A DNA stretch of 64,000 nt, from the IMG/VR virus record IMGVR_UViG_3300033978_000724, positions 33,032-97,031 of that record. One strand, written 5' to 3'. Every line of letters begins with the position of its first letter. The stretch's first letter is position 1. The notes under the pieces were generated by a model, which did no database searches, was not told where the DNA came from, and was given only the letters and a program-made list of their open reading frames with translations. Below are positions 32,287 to 40,629 of this stretch, one piece after another. This stretch comes from a virus. The position numbers and the translations under genes are program-made.

Positions 32287-33063
32287 TTAGTTGAGTAATT
32301 TCAAATCAAATAAATTACCTGATAGTTGCACCTGTAATAGTTCGCTTAATATCCCTATTGCTCTGGGGTCTTTTTTCTTTAGATAGGTATAGAGATGATT
32401 AATCTTATAGGTAAACTCCATCCATTTCCTAAACTCAGCCAACAAACAATCTTGATAAATAAAAGCATCTCGAACCCCTCGCTGGTCGGGATAATGATGT
32501 TTATATTTCATCCTGAGTTTCTCGACGTGAGGGTATTTACTTTCAACATAATCAGACCATCTTTTACCAGCAGAAATATCTATTCCTGAATTATCTGGCA
32601 TGACATAACCTGCTGATTCAAAATCAGAAATCAAAGTATGACTTAATTCTCCAAAGATGGAAAAATAACCGGGCGGGATTTTAGAACGCTCTTTGAACAT
32701 CTGGTATCTATCAAACCATACTATGTTTTTTCGGCCGCCTGAGTTATATTGTCCAGTTTTACGGATAGCGGGTAATACTTCTTCAAATACCCATCGCTGA
32801 AAATCTTTAGCTATTGATTTTCGGCTGGTGAATATCAAAGCATAAAGTCCAGCTTCTGTAACTGTTACCATCTTTTGGTTTCCACCAAGGGTATAGATAC
32901 TAGCTACACCCTTTTGATAGTCGTCTAATCGTTTAATTGCGTCGCTTGCGTTTTGGATACCTAGAATATTACAAACATCTTGAGCCACCCACTCAGGCTT
33001 ATCAGGTGTCCCTACGAATCGCACATCTTGACCATCAAACCGGAATACTGATAAATTACTCAT
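32287..33063 (-). CDS. BRO-N domain antirepressor-like protein with KilA-N-type partner domain
   Basis: 258 residues from the ATG at 33063; the leader's AGAGG and position rule out the GTG at 33075. Residues ~1-110 are a BRO-N domain: SVFRFDGQDVRFVGTPDKPE, WVAQDVCNILGIQNASDAIK, then VTEAGLYALIFTSRKSIAKD and WVFEEVLPAIRKTGQY. Residues ~125-215 match the C-terminal domain of the KilA-N protein at 24554 (PPGYFSIFGELSHTLISDFE, KHHYPDQRG). Domain shuffling between these regulators is evident. It is translated behind leader L1, copy B. Confidence 0.88.
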   Translation of the reverse strand: MSNLSVFRFDGQDVRFVGTPDKPEWVAQDVCNILGIQNASDAIKRLDDYQKGVASIYTLGGNQKMVTVTEAGLYALIFTSRKSIAKDFQRWVFEEVLPAIRKTGQYNSGGRKNIVWFDRYQMFKERSKIPPGYFSIFGELSHTLISDFESAGYVMPDNSGIDISAGKRWSDYVESKYPHVEKLRMKYKHHYPDQRGVRDAFIYQDCLLAEFRKWMEFTYKINHLYTYLKKKDPRAIGILSELLQVQLSGNLFDLKLLN

Positions 33064-33133
33064 GTGACCTCTCACTTAGGTTACTTCCCCTGCGGTCCCG
33101 ATGTTGATAGCATCAACCGGCGAGGGGATTTTT
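33064..33133 (-). ncRNA. Structured 5' leader L1, copy B (BRO gene)
   Basis: Minus strand: P1 CCCCT/AGGGG, outer hairpin CGGT/ACCG, inner hairpin GATG/CATC with the GGG bulge kept, and the Shine-Dalgarno hairpin ACCT/AGGT right before the ATG. Compared with copy A, the changes TGGT/ACCA to CGGT/ACCG and GGTA/TACC to GATG/CATC keep pairing. TATAAT lies about 12 bases upstream. Confidence 0.82.
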
Positions 33134-33472
33134 ACTACTTAATTATATCATAAAATATCGCTCTGGCGGTTTATTTTGTAGGTTCCTATGAATCTATAAA
33201 AGTATTTGTGGACCAATTGGAGACATCTTTTTTTGGTACGGGTTTAGTTTATGGTTTGGCGTGGGTTTGGTTTGGTTGGTGCTGATAGGTTTAATTGGTA
33301 CTTATAATGACAAATCATCCTTCATCAAACCAAAGGGTTGACATTTCAACGAAACACAGTATAATTATCGGTATAATCATTTTTCGTTCACATCTCGAAA
33401 AAAATGATTATATAAAAACAGGAAAGAATTTCCGTCCTTTCCTTTGCATTTAATAAAATTGTTGAGAATATT
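33134..33472. other. 340-base gap: GT-rich stretch, promoter and leader hairpins
   Basis: No gene. It holds a G/T-rich run with repeated GGTTTGG units (about 33239-33283), the plus-strand promoter at 33338-33365, a hairpin ATAATCATTTTTCG/CGAAAAAAATGATTAT (33373-33411) and a second hairpin AGGAAAG/CTTTCCT (33420-33443) upstream of the gene at 33473. Confidence 0.6.
33338..33365 (+). promoter_or_regulatory. Sigma70-type promoter
   Basis: TTGACA (33338-33343), a 16-base spacer and TATAAT (33360-33365). A transcript would begin near 33372, right at the first hairpin of the leader. Confidence 0.8.
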
Positions 33473-34009
33473 ATGACAGAAATATGTGTACAAGTCAATG
33501 GTGACAACCCATGGCAGGTTATTGATTCAAAAGAGTTTCAACTTCTTAAATACAATAAAACGATGGAATCGTTAACTCATGTCTTTGTAGGGTTTTTAGG
33601 TGGAGAATGGTATGACAGATTAAAAGATGGTCGTTATGCTATCCATCCGCTTGTTATTACTCTGTGGCAATCTTCTTTGGTGGCGAAGCAAAACAAAGCG
33701 ACCCCTTATTCTGTTTACATAATGGAAAGAGAAGATAAATATATAAAGATAGGTGTAGCAATAAATGTAGATGACAGAAAAAAAACAATAGAAAGAGCTT
33801 CTGGTTTGGAATTAACTGTGGCATACAGTACGCAGCCTGTATCCAAGAAAATTGCTTACAAGATAGAGAGTATATTCAAGAGGCTATATAAATGCAAACA
33901 ATTAAAAGGCGAATGGTTTGCATTAACATCTCATGATGCTATTCCTCTCTTAAAACAAATAAAACAAGATGTTGAAGACGCTGAGAATCCACTGGATTTG
34001 ATTTACTGA
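33473..34009 (+). CDS. T5orf172/MUG113-type (GIY-YIG-like) protein
   Basis: 178 residues. Residues 1-80 are unassigned and contain a Trp/Tyr-rich segment (FLGGEWYDRLKDGRYAIHP). Residues ~85-160 read YSVYIMEREDKYIKIGVAIN, DDRKKTIERASGLEL and ... YKIESIFKRLYKCKQLKGEWFAL. The VYxM...IKIG...R...E...F...GEWF pattern is that of the T5orf172 domain, related to GIY-YIG nucleases; the Glu in IES would be the metal ligand. It could cut DNA or regulate; activity is not certain. Its leader has two hairpins. Confidence 0.75.
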   Translation: MTEICVQVNGDNPWQVIDSKEFQLLKYNKTMESLTHVFVGFLGGEWYDRLKDGRYAIHPLVITLWQSSLVAKQNKATPYSVYIMEREDKYIKIGVAINVDDRKKTIERASGLELTVAYSTQPVSKKIAYKIESIFKRLYKCKQLKGEWFALTSHDAIPLLKQIKQDVEDAENPLDLIY

Positions 34010-34071
34010 TGGATCAAAAACTCCACCAAGGTACTGCCTATAGTGGGGTTTTACTTATAAAGGAGATAAAA

Positions 34072-34512
34072 ATGGCAAAACTAAAAACAGCAAAACGACT
34101 AGCGAGGAAATACTACCGAGAAATGTTTAAGGAATTGCCTAGCAATGTGGAAAAAGATTATGGTCATTTCTTTTATTATTACTATGGTGACAGCATTATT
34201 GGTGTGATGGCTCTTTTTTATGCTGTTGATGGATTTACTCCTGTAACAAAAGATAAAACCCATCTATTCCTAAATATAATAATGATGCACCCAGAGGAAA
34301 GAATTACTTTGCTTATGACAAAAGAACAATATGCGGATTACATTAAAAACGATACCGAGATTATTTATTGCAAGCCATCACCTGCCGAGCGATTCAAAGA
34401 AAAAACTTGTGGATGGATTCTCCCTTTTGAAGTATTAAGATTTTCTTCTGTAGATGAAGAAATTAAAAAGGGATACGCTGAAGAGTTAAATGATGATTCA
34501 ATCCCGTTTTAA
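34072..34512 (+). CDS. Hypothetical protein
   Basis: 146 residues from the ATG at 34072, preceded by AAAGGAGATAAAA; an ATG at 34009 overlapping the previous stop is weaker. Basic N-terminus (MAKLKTAKRLARKYYREMFK), aromatic stretch (YGHFFYYYYGDSIIGVMALF) and an acidic end (EELNDDSIPF). The ending DDSIPF resembles the acidic tail of single-stranded-DNA-binding proteins (DDDIPF), but no OB-fold is obvious. Function unknown. Confidence 0.65.
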   Translation: MAKLKTAKRLARKYYREMFKELPSNVEKDYGHFFYYYYGDSIIGVMALFYAVDGFTPVTKDKTHLFLNIIMMHPEERITLLMTKEQYADYIKNDTEIIYCKPSPAERFKEKTCGWILPFEVLRFSSVDEEIKKGYAEELNDDSIPF

Positions 34513-34523
34513 AAAGATTAGCA

Positions 34524-34564
34524 CACATAAAAAAGGAGTCTTAACCGGCTCCTTTTTTATGTGT
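34524..34564. terminator. Strong bidirectional terminator
   Basis: ACACATAAAAAAGGAG and CTCCTTTTTTATGTGT are a perfect 16-bp inverted repeat between the convergent genes ending at 34512 and 34570. Confidence 0.88.
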
Positions 34565-34569
34565 ATAAA

Positions 34570-34773
34570 TCAAACCTTTTCCAAAACACTAACCGGCCAG
34601 TGGTTCATCTGATCGCTCCCCTTACGAACCAACACAGCCCAAATCTCATCCTTAAAATTATGAGCAGAAAAAGTATAAATATCCACAACCTGATAGAAAT
34701 GGATAGAATTTTTTAACCGTACCGAGTCACCTTTTTTAAATACCAGATCATCGGATTTAACTTCTGTTTCCAT
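34570..34773 (-). CDS. Small SH3/KOW-like hypothetical protein
   Basis: 67 residues: DLVFKKGDSVRLKNSIHFYQ, VVDIYTFSAHNFKDEIWAVL and SVLEKV give a five-strand barrel-like pattern seen in small SH3-like domains. Leader ATACAAAGGACAA precedes the ATG. Function unknown. Confidence 0.6.
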   Translation of the reverse strand: METEVKSDDLVFKKGDSVRLKNSIHFYQVVDIYTFSAHNFKDEIWAVLVRKGSDQMNHWPVSVLEKV

Positions 34774-34859
34774 GATACGTTGTCCTTTGTATGATTTGCG
34801 TGTTAGTTGTTATTGTAGCGTAAACTTAGAATGAGAACACAGCAAAACAGGGAAATAAT

Positions 34860-35219
34860 ATGCCAGAAATAACCATCACAGAAGTACGAATCAAAGACAA
34901 AAAAATCCACTTCCACGAACCATATAAAGTCACCATAGCTAAAGGCGGCGACCTCTTAACAGCAACCGATCCAACGATTTCATTATATGTTTTTGCCTCA
35001 ACCAAAGATGAACTAATCAAAGAAGTTGAAGGGATGCTGGCTATGATGTGGATTTCGTATGTTTGGCGTGATAAGCAAAGACTATCTGAATCGGCTAAAG
35101 AGGTACGGGAACAGCTTAAATTATTGGCTTATGAAAAAGACTATGATCGGACGTTTAAGGAGAGATGGAAAGACTTTTATGATGAGAAAATCAGACCGGA
35201 TTTAGAAAGGATTAGTTAA
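34860..35219 (+). CDS. Hypothetical protein
   Basis: 119 residues: a beta-rich N-terminus (EITITEVRIKDKKIHFHEPY) followed by a helical, charged C-terminal half (KEVREQLKLLAYEKDYDRTF). The ATG follows ACAGGGAAATA. Monocistronic, with its own terminator. The family is not recognised. Confidence 0.6.
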   Translation: MPEITITEVRIKDKKIHFHEPYKVTIAKGGDLLTATDPTISLYVFASTKDELIKEVEGMLAMMWISYVWRDKQRLSESAKEVREQLKLLAYEKDYDRTFKERWKDFYDEKIRPDLERIS

Positions 35220-35237
35220 CAGAATTATTTTATTAAT

Positions 35238-35276
35238 TAAAAACCAGGATTACTTAATTAGTGGTCCTGGTTTTTA
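35238..35276. terminator. Bidirectional terminator
   Basis: AAAACCAGGA pairs with TCCTGGTTTTT around a 15-base loop, between convergent genes. Confidence 0.75.
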
Positions 35277-35282
35277 TATTAA

Positions 35283-35750
35283 TTATTTAGACCAATCGGA
35301 ATAACTATCTATTCCCCTAAATCTCTCATCACCATCCATCAATAAGTTTAATTCCGCATAGTTTTCTAGTATCTCATTCATCCTTTCAAACGGGTTTAAA
35401 CCTTTCTTTATTTCACCGTCATTCAATAGGACAAATATATTAACATTGCACCAACGATGGAAAGCTGGACTAATCCATTGAGCTAACAAAATAGCAATCT
35501 CAGGATGTCCCCAGCTTCCCTGTAATTCTGGACGACCACCTTTTGTTATTTCGACTAATCCCGTTGCGGGAATTCCCGTATCGGCTGTCATCTCTCGGAT
35601 GTAGGCTTTAGTTTGTTTTAATCGGAGAAAATCATTTAACTTTTTACCCGTGGCATTACACATATTAGTCAGGTTAACGAATCCATCGTTACGCCGTCCC
35701 TGAATCATCTTGCCATTGTACGAAGCGGACACAATACTGCTATTATTCAT
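35283..35750 (-). CDS. Short KilA-N domain protein
   Basis: 155 residues. YNGKMIQGRRNDGFVNLTNM, then the long helix KLNDFLRLKQTKAYIREMTA, GGRPELQGSWGHPEIAILLA and QWISPAFHRWCNVNIF form a full KilA-N domain (residues ~10-110). The C-terminal ~40 residues are acidic and lack the partner domain found in the other two regulators. It is translated behind leader L1, copy C. Confidence 0.88.
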   Translation of the reverse strand: MNNSSIVSASYNGKMIQGRRNDGFVNLTNMCNATGKKLNDFLRLKQTKAYIREMTADTGIPATGLVEITKGGRPELQGSWGHPEIAILLAQWISPAFHRWCNVNIFVLLNDGEIKKGLNPFERMNEILENYAELNLLMDGDERFRGIDSYSDWSK

Positions 35751-35812
35751 TTAGTTGACCTCTAACTAGGTTTACTCATCCCCTGGACATTTCGAGTGTC
35801 GCAGGGATTTTT
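35751..35812 (-). ncRNA. Structured 5' leader L1, copy C (short variant)
   Basis: Minus strand: P1 CCCTG/CAGGG, one inner hairpin GACA/TGTC with loop CTCGAAA, no outer hairpin, then the Shine-Dalgarno hairpin ACCT/AGGT. The same AGTAGTAAAAATCCC start as copy B follows a TATGAT -10. Confidence 0.75.
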
Positions 35813-35851
35813 ACTACTAAAATCATAACACAAAACACTATTTTCCCCACT

Positions 35852-35893
35852 AAAAAACCAGGCAGAAAACAAATAATCTACCTGGTTTTTTAT
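35852..35893. terminator. Terminator hairpin
   Basis: AAAAAACCAGG and CCTGGTTTTTT form a perfect 11-bp inverted repeat just past the stop of 35898-36290. Confidence 0.75.
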
Positions 35894-35897
35894 CAAA

Positions 35898-36290
35898 CTA
35901 ATTCCTCCCCAATCTCCCCACAACCGACCCCGACAATCCATATTGTTTGGATAGATTATCCAGTGAGGTAAAATCAGGTGCTAAGTCTAAAATCCGCCCT
36001 AACTTTTCTACCTTTTCTCTCAACAAACTGATCATCGGCTTAAACTTATAATCACTCCAAGCCAACGGACCAGCCTTATTCAAAGCACCCTGATCGGTTC
36101 CCATTTGGTTATCAAGGTTTTCTTGTATCTGGTCAATGTCAGATAATAGTTTTAACGTCATAGAAACCAAATCAGACGATGTAATCTCTAACCTCTTCAT
36201 AGCCGATTCAATAACATCTAACTCAGCTACGGTATTGTAATTCAAAGCCGTACCAATCCTAATCCGGTCACCCGCCTCAAACTGTGCCAT
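35898..36290 (-). CDS. Hypothetical helical protein
   Basis: 130 residues, nearly all helical (ESAMKRLEITSSDLVSMTLK, LLSDIDQIQENLDNQMGTD), ending in a Gly-rich tail (GLSGSVVGRLGRN). The start lies 3 bases after the upstream gene's stop, so both form an operon. Could be a small virion or assembly protein; not recognised. Confidence 0.6.
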   Translation of the reverse strand: MAQFEAGDRIRIGTALNYNTVAELDVIESAMKRLEITSSDLVSMTLKLLSDIDQIQENLDNQMGTDQGALNKAGPLAWSDYKFKPMISLLREKVEKLGRILDLAPDFTSLDNLSKQYGLSGSVVGRLGRN

Positions 36291-36293
36291 GTT

Positions 36294-36515
36294 TTACTTC
36301 CCTAATCCAAATAAAGACAAGTCTCTTTTCTCATTCTGAACCATCTCTAAATACTTTTCAAATATCTCATTAAACATTATTTCCATCTCATCCTCTGGCA
36401 TCTTATCAAACGTCGTGCCACGATTCTTTAATTCTTCATTAAACATTTTATAGAGACGTTGGTCTTTCATCTTTAAGAAAATATCGCCTTTCTTTGAAAT
36501 ACTTTTTATTCTCAT
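36294..36515 (-). CDS. Small hypothetical protein
   Basis: 73 residues, basic start (MRIKSISKKGDIFLKMKDQR) and an acidic helix (PEDEMEIMFNEIFEKYLEMV) ending in LSLFGLGK. It precedes and is probably cotranscribed with 35898-36290. Function unknown. Confidence 0.55.
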   Translation of the reverse strand: MRIKSISKKGDIFLKMKDQRLYKMFNEELKNRGTTFDKMPEDEMEIMFNEIFEKYLEMVQNEKRDLSLFGLGK

Positions 36516-36548
36516 ATTGTACCTATTTTATTTATTAATAATCATAGC

Positions 36549-36583
36549 ATAACGCCCATCGGGTGCGGGTTGATGGGCGTTAT
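36549..36583. terminator. 12-bp inverted repeat, terminator or operator
   Basis: ATAACGCCCATC and GATGGGCGTTAT flank an 11-base G-rich loop between two minus-strand genes. There is no clear T-run on the minus strand, so an operator is also possible. Confidence 0.5.
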
Positions 36584-36639
36584 AAATTGATCCAGGGCTG
36601 GGGTTTTGAACACTCTCATTATAATATAAAGAGACGTTG

Positions 36640-37080
36640 TTACACAACAAAAAAAGTCTCATTTTCCCCTGGAGATATTTGGTTGTTTAATAACTTGCAA
36701 ATAATATCAAAACAAATCGAATCCCAGAATAACATTTCATCATTAGCCTCCGCCCGGTCTATCTCCGCATCAATCTCTTGCATTTCCTCTTCTGTGAGGT
36801 CTTCTTCGGGGAACATAGAGATTATGGTGGATTGCTCATCATGTAGGCTGTCAATCTTAATGCCATCTCCAGAATAATCAAACTTATAAGAGAACTCATC
36901 AGCATAGAATAAAAAAGTATTTTCAATGAAGGAAGATACATAAATACACTCCGGGTAAGTCCATCCCATTTTTCTTTTAAATACAGCACAAGAATCATCG
37001 CCTAAGTTGATGATTGCCGTTAAGTCATATCCATTTTCTAGCACCTCTTTTGTTGCGATGATAATTTGATTTCTATCCAT
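36640..37080 (-). CDS. Hypothetical acidic protein
   Basis: 146 residues from the ATG at 37080; a longer frame would run into the divergent gene at 37135. The N-terminus MDRNQIIIATKEVLENGYDL is followed by short strands and a strongly acidic helix (EEDLTEEEMQEIDAEIDRAE). DNA-mimic proteins are similarly acidic, but this is speculation. Function unknown. Confidence 0.55.
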   Translation of the reverse strand: MDRNQIIIATKEVLENGYDLTAIINLGDDSCAVFKRKMGWTYPECIYVSSFIENTFLFYADEFSYKFDYSGDGIKIDSLHDEQSTIISMFPEEDLTEEEMQEIDAEIDRAEANDEMLFWDSICFDIICKLLNNQISPGENETFFVV

Positions 37081-37134
37081 GATATTTGGTAAAATATTAT
37101 CAGCAATTTTAACATATACAAAGGACAAGGTATT

Positions 37135-37737
37135 ATGGGGCAACAAAAAAGCTGGCACCCAGAAGAAATAGATTTGCTGGAGGAATTGATCGAGTATTAC
37201 CCAATTCCACTGATTGCCAAAAAGATTAATAAATGGCACAAGAAAAACAACAGCAGAACAAAAAGAAGTTGTAATGCTGTCAAGGTAAAGTTAAACAGAA
37301 TGGGTTATAGTGCCACGCCAAAAGAAGACAATATGAGTGCGACCGATTGGTCAAGGCAGTTAAAGCTAAGTCATTACCGGGTGAATGATTGGGTGAAGCG
37401 GGGCGGGTTGTCATATCAAAAAATAGCCCATAATAAGTTAGCAATTAGCATTGAGCAAATGACTAACTTTGCCAGAGAAAAACCTCACTTATTCACCGAA
37501 GTACCAGAGGATATTTTGGTCTATTATTTTGGGGGTGAAGTGACAGCCAAAGTGATTGACTATAAGAGAAAACACCCTCACCCAATAGGTATCTCACGAC
37601 CTGTTTATAGGATTGATACTGGAAAACAATACAAGAGTTTACACGAAGCAGAGGATGAGACAGGGATAAGCCGGCAGTCTTTAACAAGGGAAGCTAAAAG
37701 AAGTGATGGCTGGTTGAGATTTGTGGGGGCGAAATAA
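37135..37737 (+). CDS. Myb/HTH-like DNA-binding protein, first tandem paralogue
   Basis: 200 residues. The N-terminus SWHPEEIDLLEELIEYYPIP then LIAKKINKW resembles a SANT/Myb-type helix set; the middle DNMSATDWSRQLKLSHYRVN has an HTH-like W-x-R-x-L-x-x-S pattern; the C-terminus YRIDTGKQYKSLHEAEDETG plus SRQSLTREA resembles a NUMOD1-type DNA-recognition module. The next gene has the same three parts. Leader ATACAAAGGACAAGG. Likely a regulator, or a homing-nuclease relative that lost its nuclease domain. Confidence 0.6.
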   Translation: MGQQKSWHPEEIDLLEELIEYYPIPLIAKKINKWHKKNNSRTKRSCNAVKVKLNRMGYSATPKEDNMSATDWSRQLKLSHYRVNDWVKRGGLSYQKIAHNKLAISIEQMTNFAREKPHLFTEVPEDILVYYFGGEVTAKVIDYKRKHPHPIGISRPVYRIDTGKQYKSLHEAEDETGISRQSLTREAKRSDGWLRFVGAK

Positions 37738-38342
37738 TGAGTAGGAAACCAACGGGAACAAAAAAAAGATGGAGCAAAGAAGAATTAGCTTACCTGGACA
37801 GATTATGGGATTACTACCCGGCTTCTGTTATCGCCGGTAAAATCAACTATTGGCACGAAAGGAATAATAGACAAATCGTTCGGACTACTAGGGCGATCCA
37901 AGCTAAGTTAAATCATCTAGGTTTTTCTGCTACTCCGACTGAGGACAATATGACCGTCCAGGAATGGGGAAGAGGCTTAGGAGTTAAAGGTACAAGGTCT
38001 TCTAATTGGAAAGCATACGGGTTAAAATGTGTCTTAATTTCTTCTAATAAAAACATGGTAAGTGTTAAAGACATGAAGGAATTTATTTTGTCAAAACCTT
38101 ATTTATTCTCAGACATAAATCCAGAAATATTAGAATATTATTTTGGCAAGGATGTTGCTGACATAGTATCAAAAAACAAGGAGCGAAGAAGAGAATTAGT
38201 ACCATTGAAAAGAAAAATAATGAGAACAGATACCGGGGAAATATACCCCAGTGTCAGGCAAGCATCAAAAGCACTTTACCGTAGCCGATTTGTTCTTTAC
38301 AAGGAACTTAAAAAAGAAAATGGATTAGTGAGGTATGTCTAA
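37737..38342 (+). CDS. Myb/HTH-like DNA-binding protein, second tandem paralogue
   Basis: 201 residues, overlapping the previous stop by one base (TAATG). It repeats the plan of its neighbour: KRWSKEELAYLDRLWDYYPA, DNMTVQEWGRGLGVKGTRSS and RTDTGEIYPSVRQASKALYR. Shared landmarks such as GFSATP/GYSATP-x-EDNM and EYYFG/VYYFG show recent duplication followed by divergence. Function is probably DNA binding. Confidence 0.6.
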   Translation: MSRKPTGTKKRWSKEELAYLDRLWDYYPASVIAGKINYWHERNNRQIVRTTRAIQAKLNHLGFSATPTEDNMTVQEWGRGLGVKGTRSSNWKAYGLKCVLISSNKNMVSVKDMKEFILSKPYLFSDINPEILEYYFGKDVADIVSKNKERRRELVPLKRKIMRTDTGEIYPSVRQASKALYRSRFVLYKELKKENGLVRYV

Positions 38343-38623
38343 TGAAAACAACAGTTACGACTACTTCCCAAAAAAGGAAACACCTAAACCTCAATCGAGT
38401 AGAAAGTATGTCGTATGGATTAATTATTGATTGGCAGTTAGTGGATGCCGTGAACTTAAAAGATACGTGGAGAATGATCTTTTTACCCCACAAATCAGAT
38501 GATTCCTACAAGATAGCATCGTTCTTAGGAGACAAAATAGATGAATTATGGAGCGATGTGGAGACAAAAGAAGAGAGAGAATGGATTGAAAAAAATAAAC
38601 CAAAGTACCTAAAAAAGGGATGA
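38342..38623 (+). CDS. Small hypothetical protein
   Basis: 93 residues; the ATG overlaps the preceding stop (TAATG), so it is the third gene of this operon. Basic start, central DWQLVDAVNLKDTWRMIFLP, and an acidic helix (LWSDVETKEEREWIEKNKPK). Not recognised. Confidence 0.55.
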   Translation: MKTTVTTTSQKRKHLNLNRVESMSYGLIIDWQLVDAVNLKDTWRMIFLPHKSDDSYKIASFLGDKIDELWSDVETKEEREWIEKNKPKYLKKG

Positions 38624-38639
38624 AAGAAACATCCCTTTT
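38611..38639. terminator. Bidirectional terminator
   Basis: AAAAGGGATG pairs with CATCCCTTTT around AAAGAAA, overlapping the stop of 38342-38623 and serving the convergent appendage operon. Confidence 0.75.
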
Positions 38640-38712
38640 AAACCACCTTATGCACAATTAATTATTATTATTTAAATAACACTCCAATCCCTCTCAGGAT
38701 TAGACACTTGGT

Positions 38713-39114
38713 TTAATTCAGAGTCCGATCCTCCACCAAAGTAAAGTTACCTAAAATAGTTGACCTCTCCGTGGTAGTAGTAAACTCCACGTCAAAAAAG
38801 AATACATCACCTGGGTCAAATCCAGATGTATCAGTTTTATCTATGATCGGGATGACTACCTTATAGAATTTATCAGCAGATACCTCTGTGATAACAATAC
38901 CATCCCCAACCGTGCCAGATGTTTTGGTATAAACATCAACTTTCATCCCATCAATTAATAACTTCTGCACGGTGACGGTAACGGCTAAGGTAGTGACAGC
39001 ATCCCCATAACATTCAGCTAAGATGGTGCGAGTATCAGACCTGATGATTTTTACAGGCTGTTCTGTCTCGTTAACAGGTGTTTTAGTTTCTTTCCATTTT
39101 GCATTTACTTTCAT
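38713..39114 (-). CDS. Probable virion protein with an Ig-like beta domain
   Basis: 133 residues, beta-rich (AVTTLAVTVTVQKLLIDGMK, IVITEVSADKFYKVVIPIID, PGDVFFFDVEFTTTTERSTI). The alternation and ending GNFTLVEDRTLN look like the N-terminal beta-sandwich of baseplate upper proteins. It overlaps the upstream gene by 4 bases and ends the four-gene appendage operon. Role inferred from neighbours. Confidence 0.5.
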   Translation of the reverse strand: MKVNAKWKETKTPVNETEQPVKIIRSDTRTILAECYGDAVTTLAVTVTVQKLLIDGMKVDVYTKTSGTVGDGIVITEVSADKFYKVVIPIIDKTDTSGFDPGDVFFFDVEFTTTTERSTILGNFTLVEDRTLN

Positions 39115-39800
39115 TTAAAATTCATTCTCCCTACTTCAACTACATAATTCCGTGTAGTTCTGTTTCCAATGATTAACCGATAGGTCAACTCATAATATTG
39201 AGTTGTACCGACAAAGGCGGTCTCACTAGGTGTCAAGAATATTTCACCGATCCAGTTTTGCACGCCCGTCACGGGGTCAACTAATAGGGGTTTGAAGTGA
39301 AATACCTGAGAGTAATCTATCTTTTTGGAGATAACTACAGCCCCTAATAAATTAATCAATTCTAGTTTTACCGTTAATAGGTCGAGACGATAACCGTTAA
39401 TATCAAATATCAGGTTAACATTTGCTCCTTTATTAATCAGCACACCATTAGCTGATACCGATTCACCATCAGCAGACCTGAGATAAAGTAGTTTACCCGC
39501 AGGCTCCCTCTCTAATGGCAACGTAATCAAAGCGTCACACTTTGTATTGGTAAGCATTATCTCAGTCGGTTTAACCCGTGTAGCAATATTAATTACACAG
39601 TTTTTAGTATAATTCCTACTCTCACTACCACCTGTTTTCTGCATTCCCCAATCAACCCCAAAGGTGGGGCTAATCGTTTCCACACGGGATACAGTTGTTT
39701 GTAACCCCATCCGCCATCTAGTAATACCAAGATAGTCTGCTGTTATTTCAGGTGTTTCCGTAGTAGCTAAAGTCGTTGGCTGTGTATATTGTGAAGCCAT
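39111..39800 (-). CDS. Hypothetical virion appendage protein
   Basis: 229 residues, almost wholly beta and Thr-rich (YTQPTTLATTETPEITADYL, VISKKIDYSQVFHFKPLLVD, YYELTYRLIIGNRTTRNYVV). This composition is typical of fibre or decoration proteins. Twelve bases separate it from the upstream gene. No family recognised. Confidence 0.5.
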   Translation of the reverse strand: MASQYTQPTTLATTETPEITADYLGITRWRMGLQTTVSRVETISPTFGVDWGMQKTGGSESRNYTKNCVINIATRVKPTEIMLTNTKCDALITLPLEREPAGKLLYLRSADGESVSANGVLINKGANVNLIFDINGYRLDLLTVKLELINLLGAVVISKKIDYSQVFHFKPLLVDPVTGVQNWIGEIFLTPSETAFVGTTQYYELTYRLIIGNRTTRNYVVEVGRMNFK

Positions 39801-39812
39801 CTAAATCACCCC

Positions 39813-40619
39813 CTATGGATCAAGTTGATAGAGAGAACCAGACTGAATCACTAGATTAGGGTAAGAAACGCCCTCTACTATATTCAAATTAACCGCTGGT
39901 ACTAACGGACTAAACATCACGTATTGACCATCAATAAAATACTGTAAGTGAGTGATAGACCCTTGACTACCTGATACCACATCGAAACCGACATCAAGAG
40001 TTAATTCTTGTGATGCGAAAGCAGATGTATTAAAGATAGTAGAATTTCTCTCTAAGATTTTTCTACTATAATTATTCCCTACTGGTTCTGTGCCTATCGC
40101 AGTTGGAGTCGGTGCGGTTGTGGTATAGCCAATTTCAAATTGACTAGACGTAAACTCTAAAGAAACACCTCTGTAACAGTGATTCAAGATAGCATTCTTT
40201 AACCACATACTAAAGTGAGATGACACTAGGAAATCATGGTTATAACCACCGGCTAATAATACCAATTGGTCATTAAGTTTAATTAACTCCTGGTCGGTAC
40301 AATTTGCCCAGGCAAACGGACTAGGAGCTGCATTGGAAACATAAAACCCAATGGCGTAAGTTTGTCCTGTATAACCCGTTGAGATAGGGAAGGTTACATC
40401 TCTAGCCAAGAGAATTGATCCAGTAGTTGGCGGGTAAAAATAAGTTGAATCTAATTCGACTCGACTATAACCCGATCCAGTCATCTCCTGAAACGCTTGT
40501 TTAGTCCCGACGCTAACACCAATACCAACCCACGGAGTGAACCCAGCAAAGGGAATACTCTGGAATAAGTATTCCATGATCATCTGAGAACCTACATAGG
40601 TGAATGAGCCTGTTGTCAT
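39813..40619 (-). CDS. Tail fibre-like appendage protein, paralogue 2
   Basis: 268 residues. The N-terminal ~125 residues follow a pattern I associate with phage tail-fibre-type proteins: SQMIMEYLFQSIPFAGFTPW then VGIGVSVG, MTGSGYSRVELDSTYFYPPT and FPISTGYTGQTYAIGFYVSN. The rest is beta-rich and ends in YPNLVIQSGSLYQLDP. The gene at 40630 encodes a clear paralogue with the same motifs (GFTPW/ADTPW, SGAGYSRVQLDSSYF, HWMLKNA-type segment). Probably a receptor-binding or appendage protein. Confidence 0.6.
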   Translation of the reverse strand: MTTGSFTYVGSQMIMEYLFQSIPFAGFTPWVGIGVSVGTKQAFQEMTGSGYSRVELDSTYFYPPTTGSILLARDVTFPISTGYTGQTYAIGFYVSNAAPSPFAWANCTDQELIKLNDQLVLLAGGYNHDFLVSSHFSMWLKNAILNHCYRGVSLEFTSSQFEIGYTTTAPTPTAIGTEPVGNNYSRKILERNSTIFNTSAFASQELTLDVGFDVVSGSQGSITHLQYFIDGQYVMFSPLVPAVNLNIVEGVSYPNLVIQSGSLYQLDP

Positions 40620-40629
40620 GTTTTTACTC

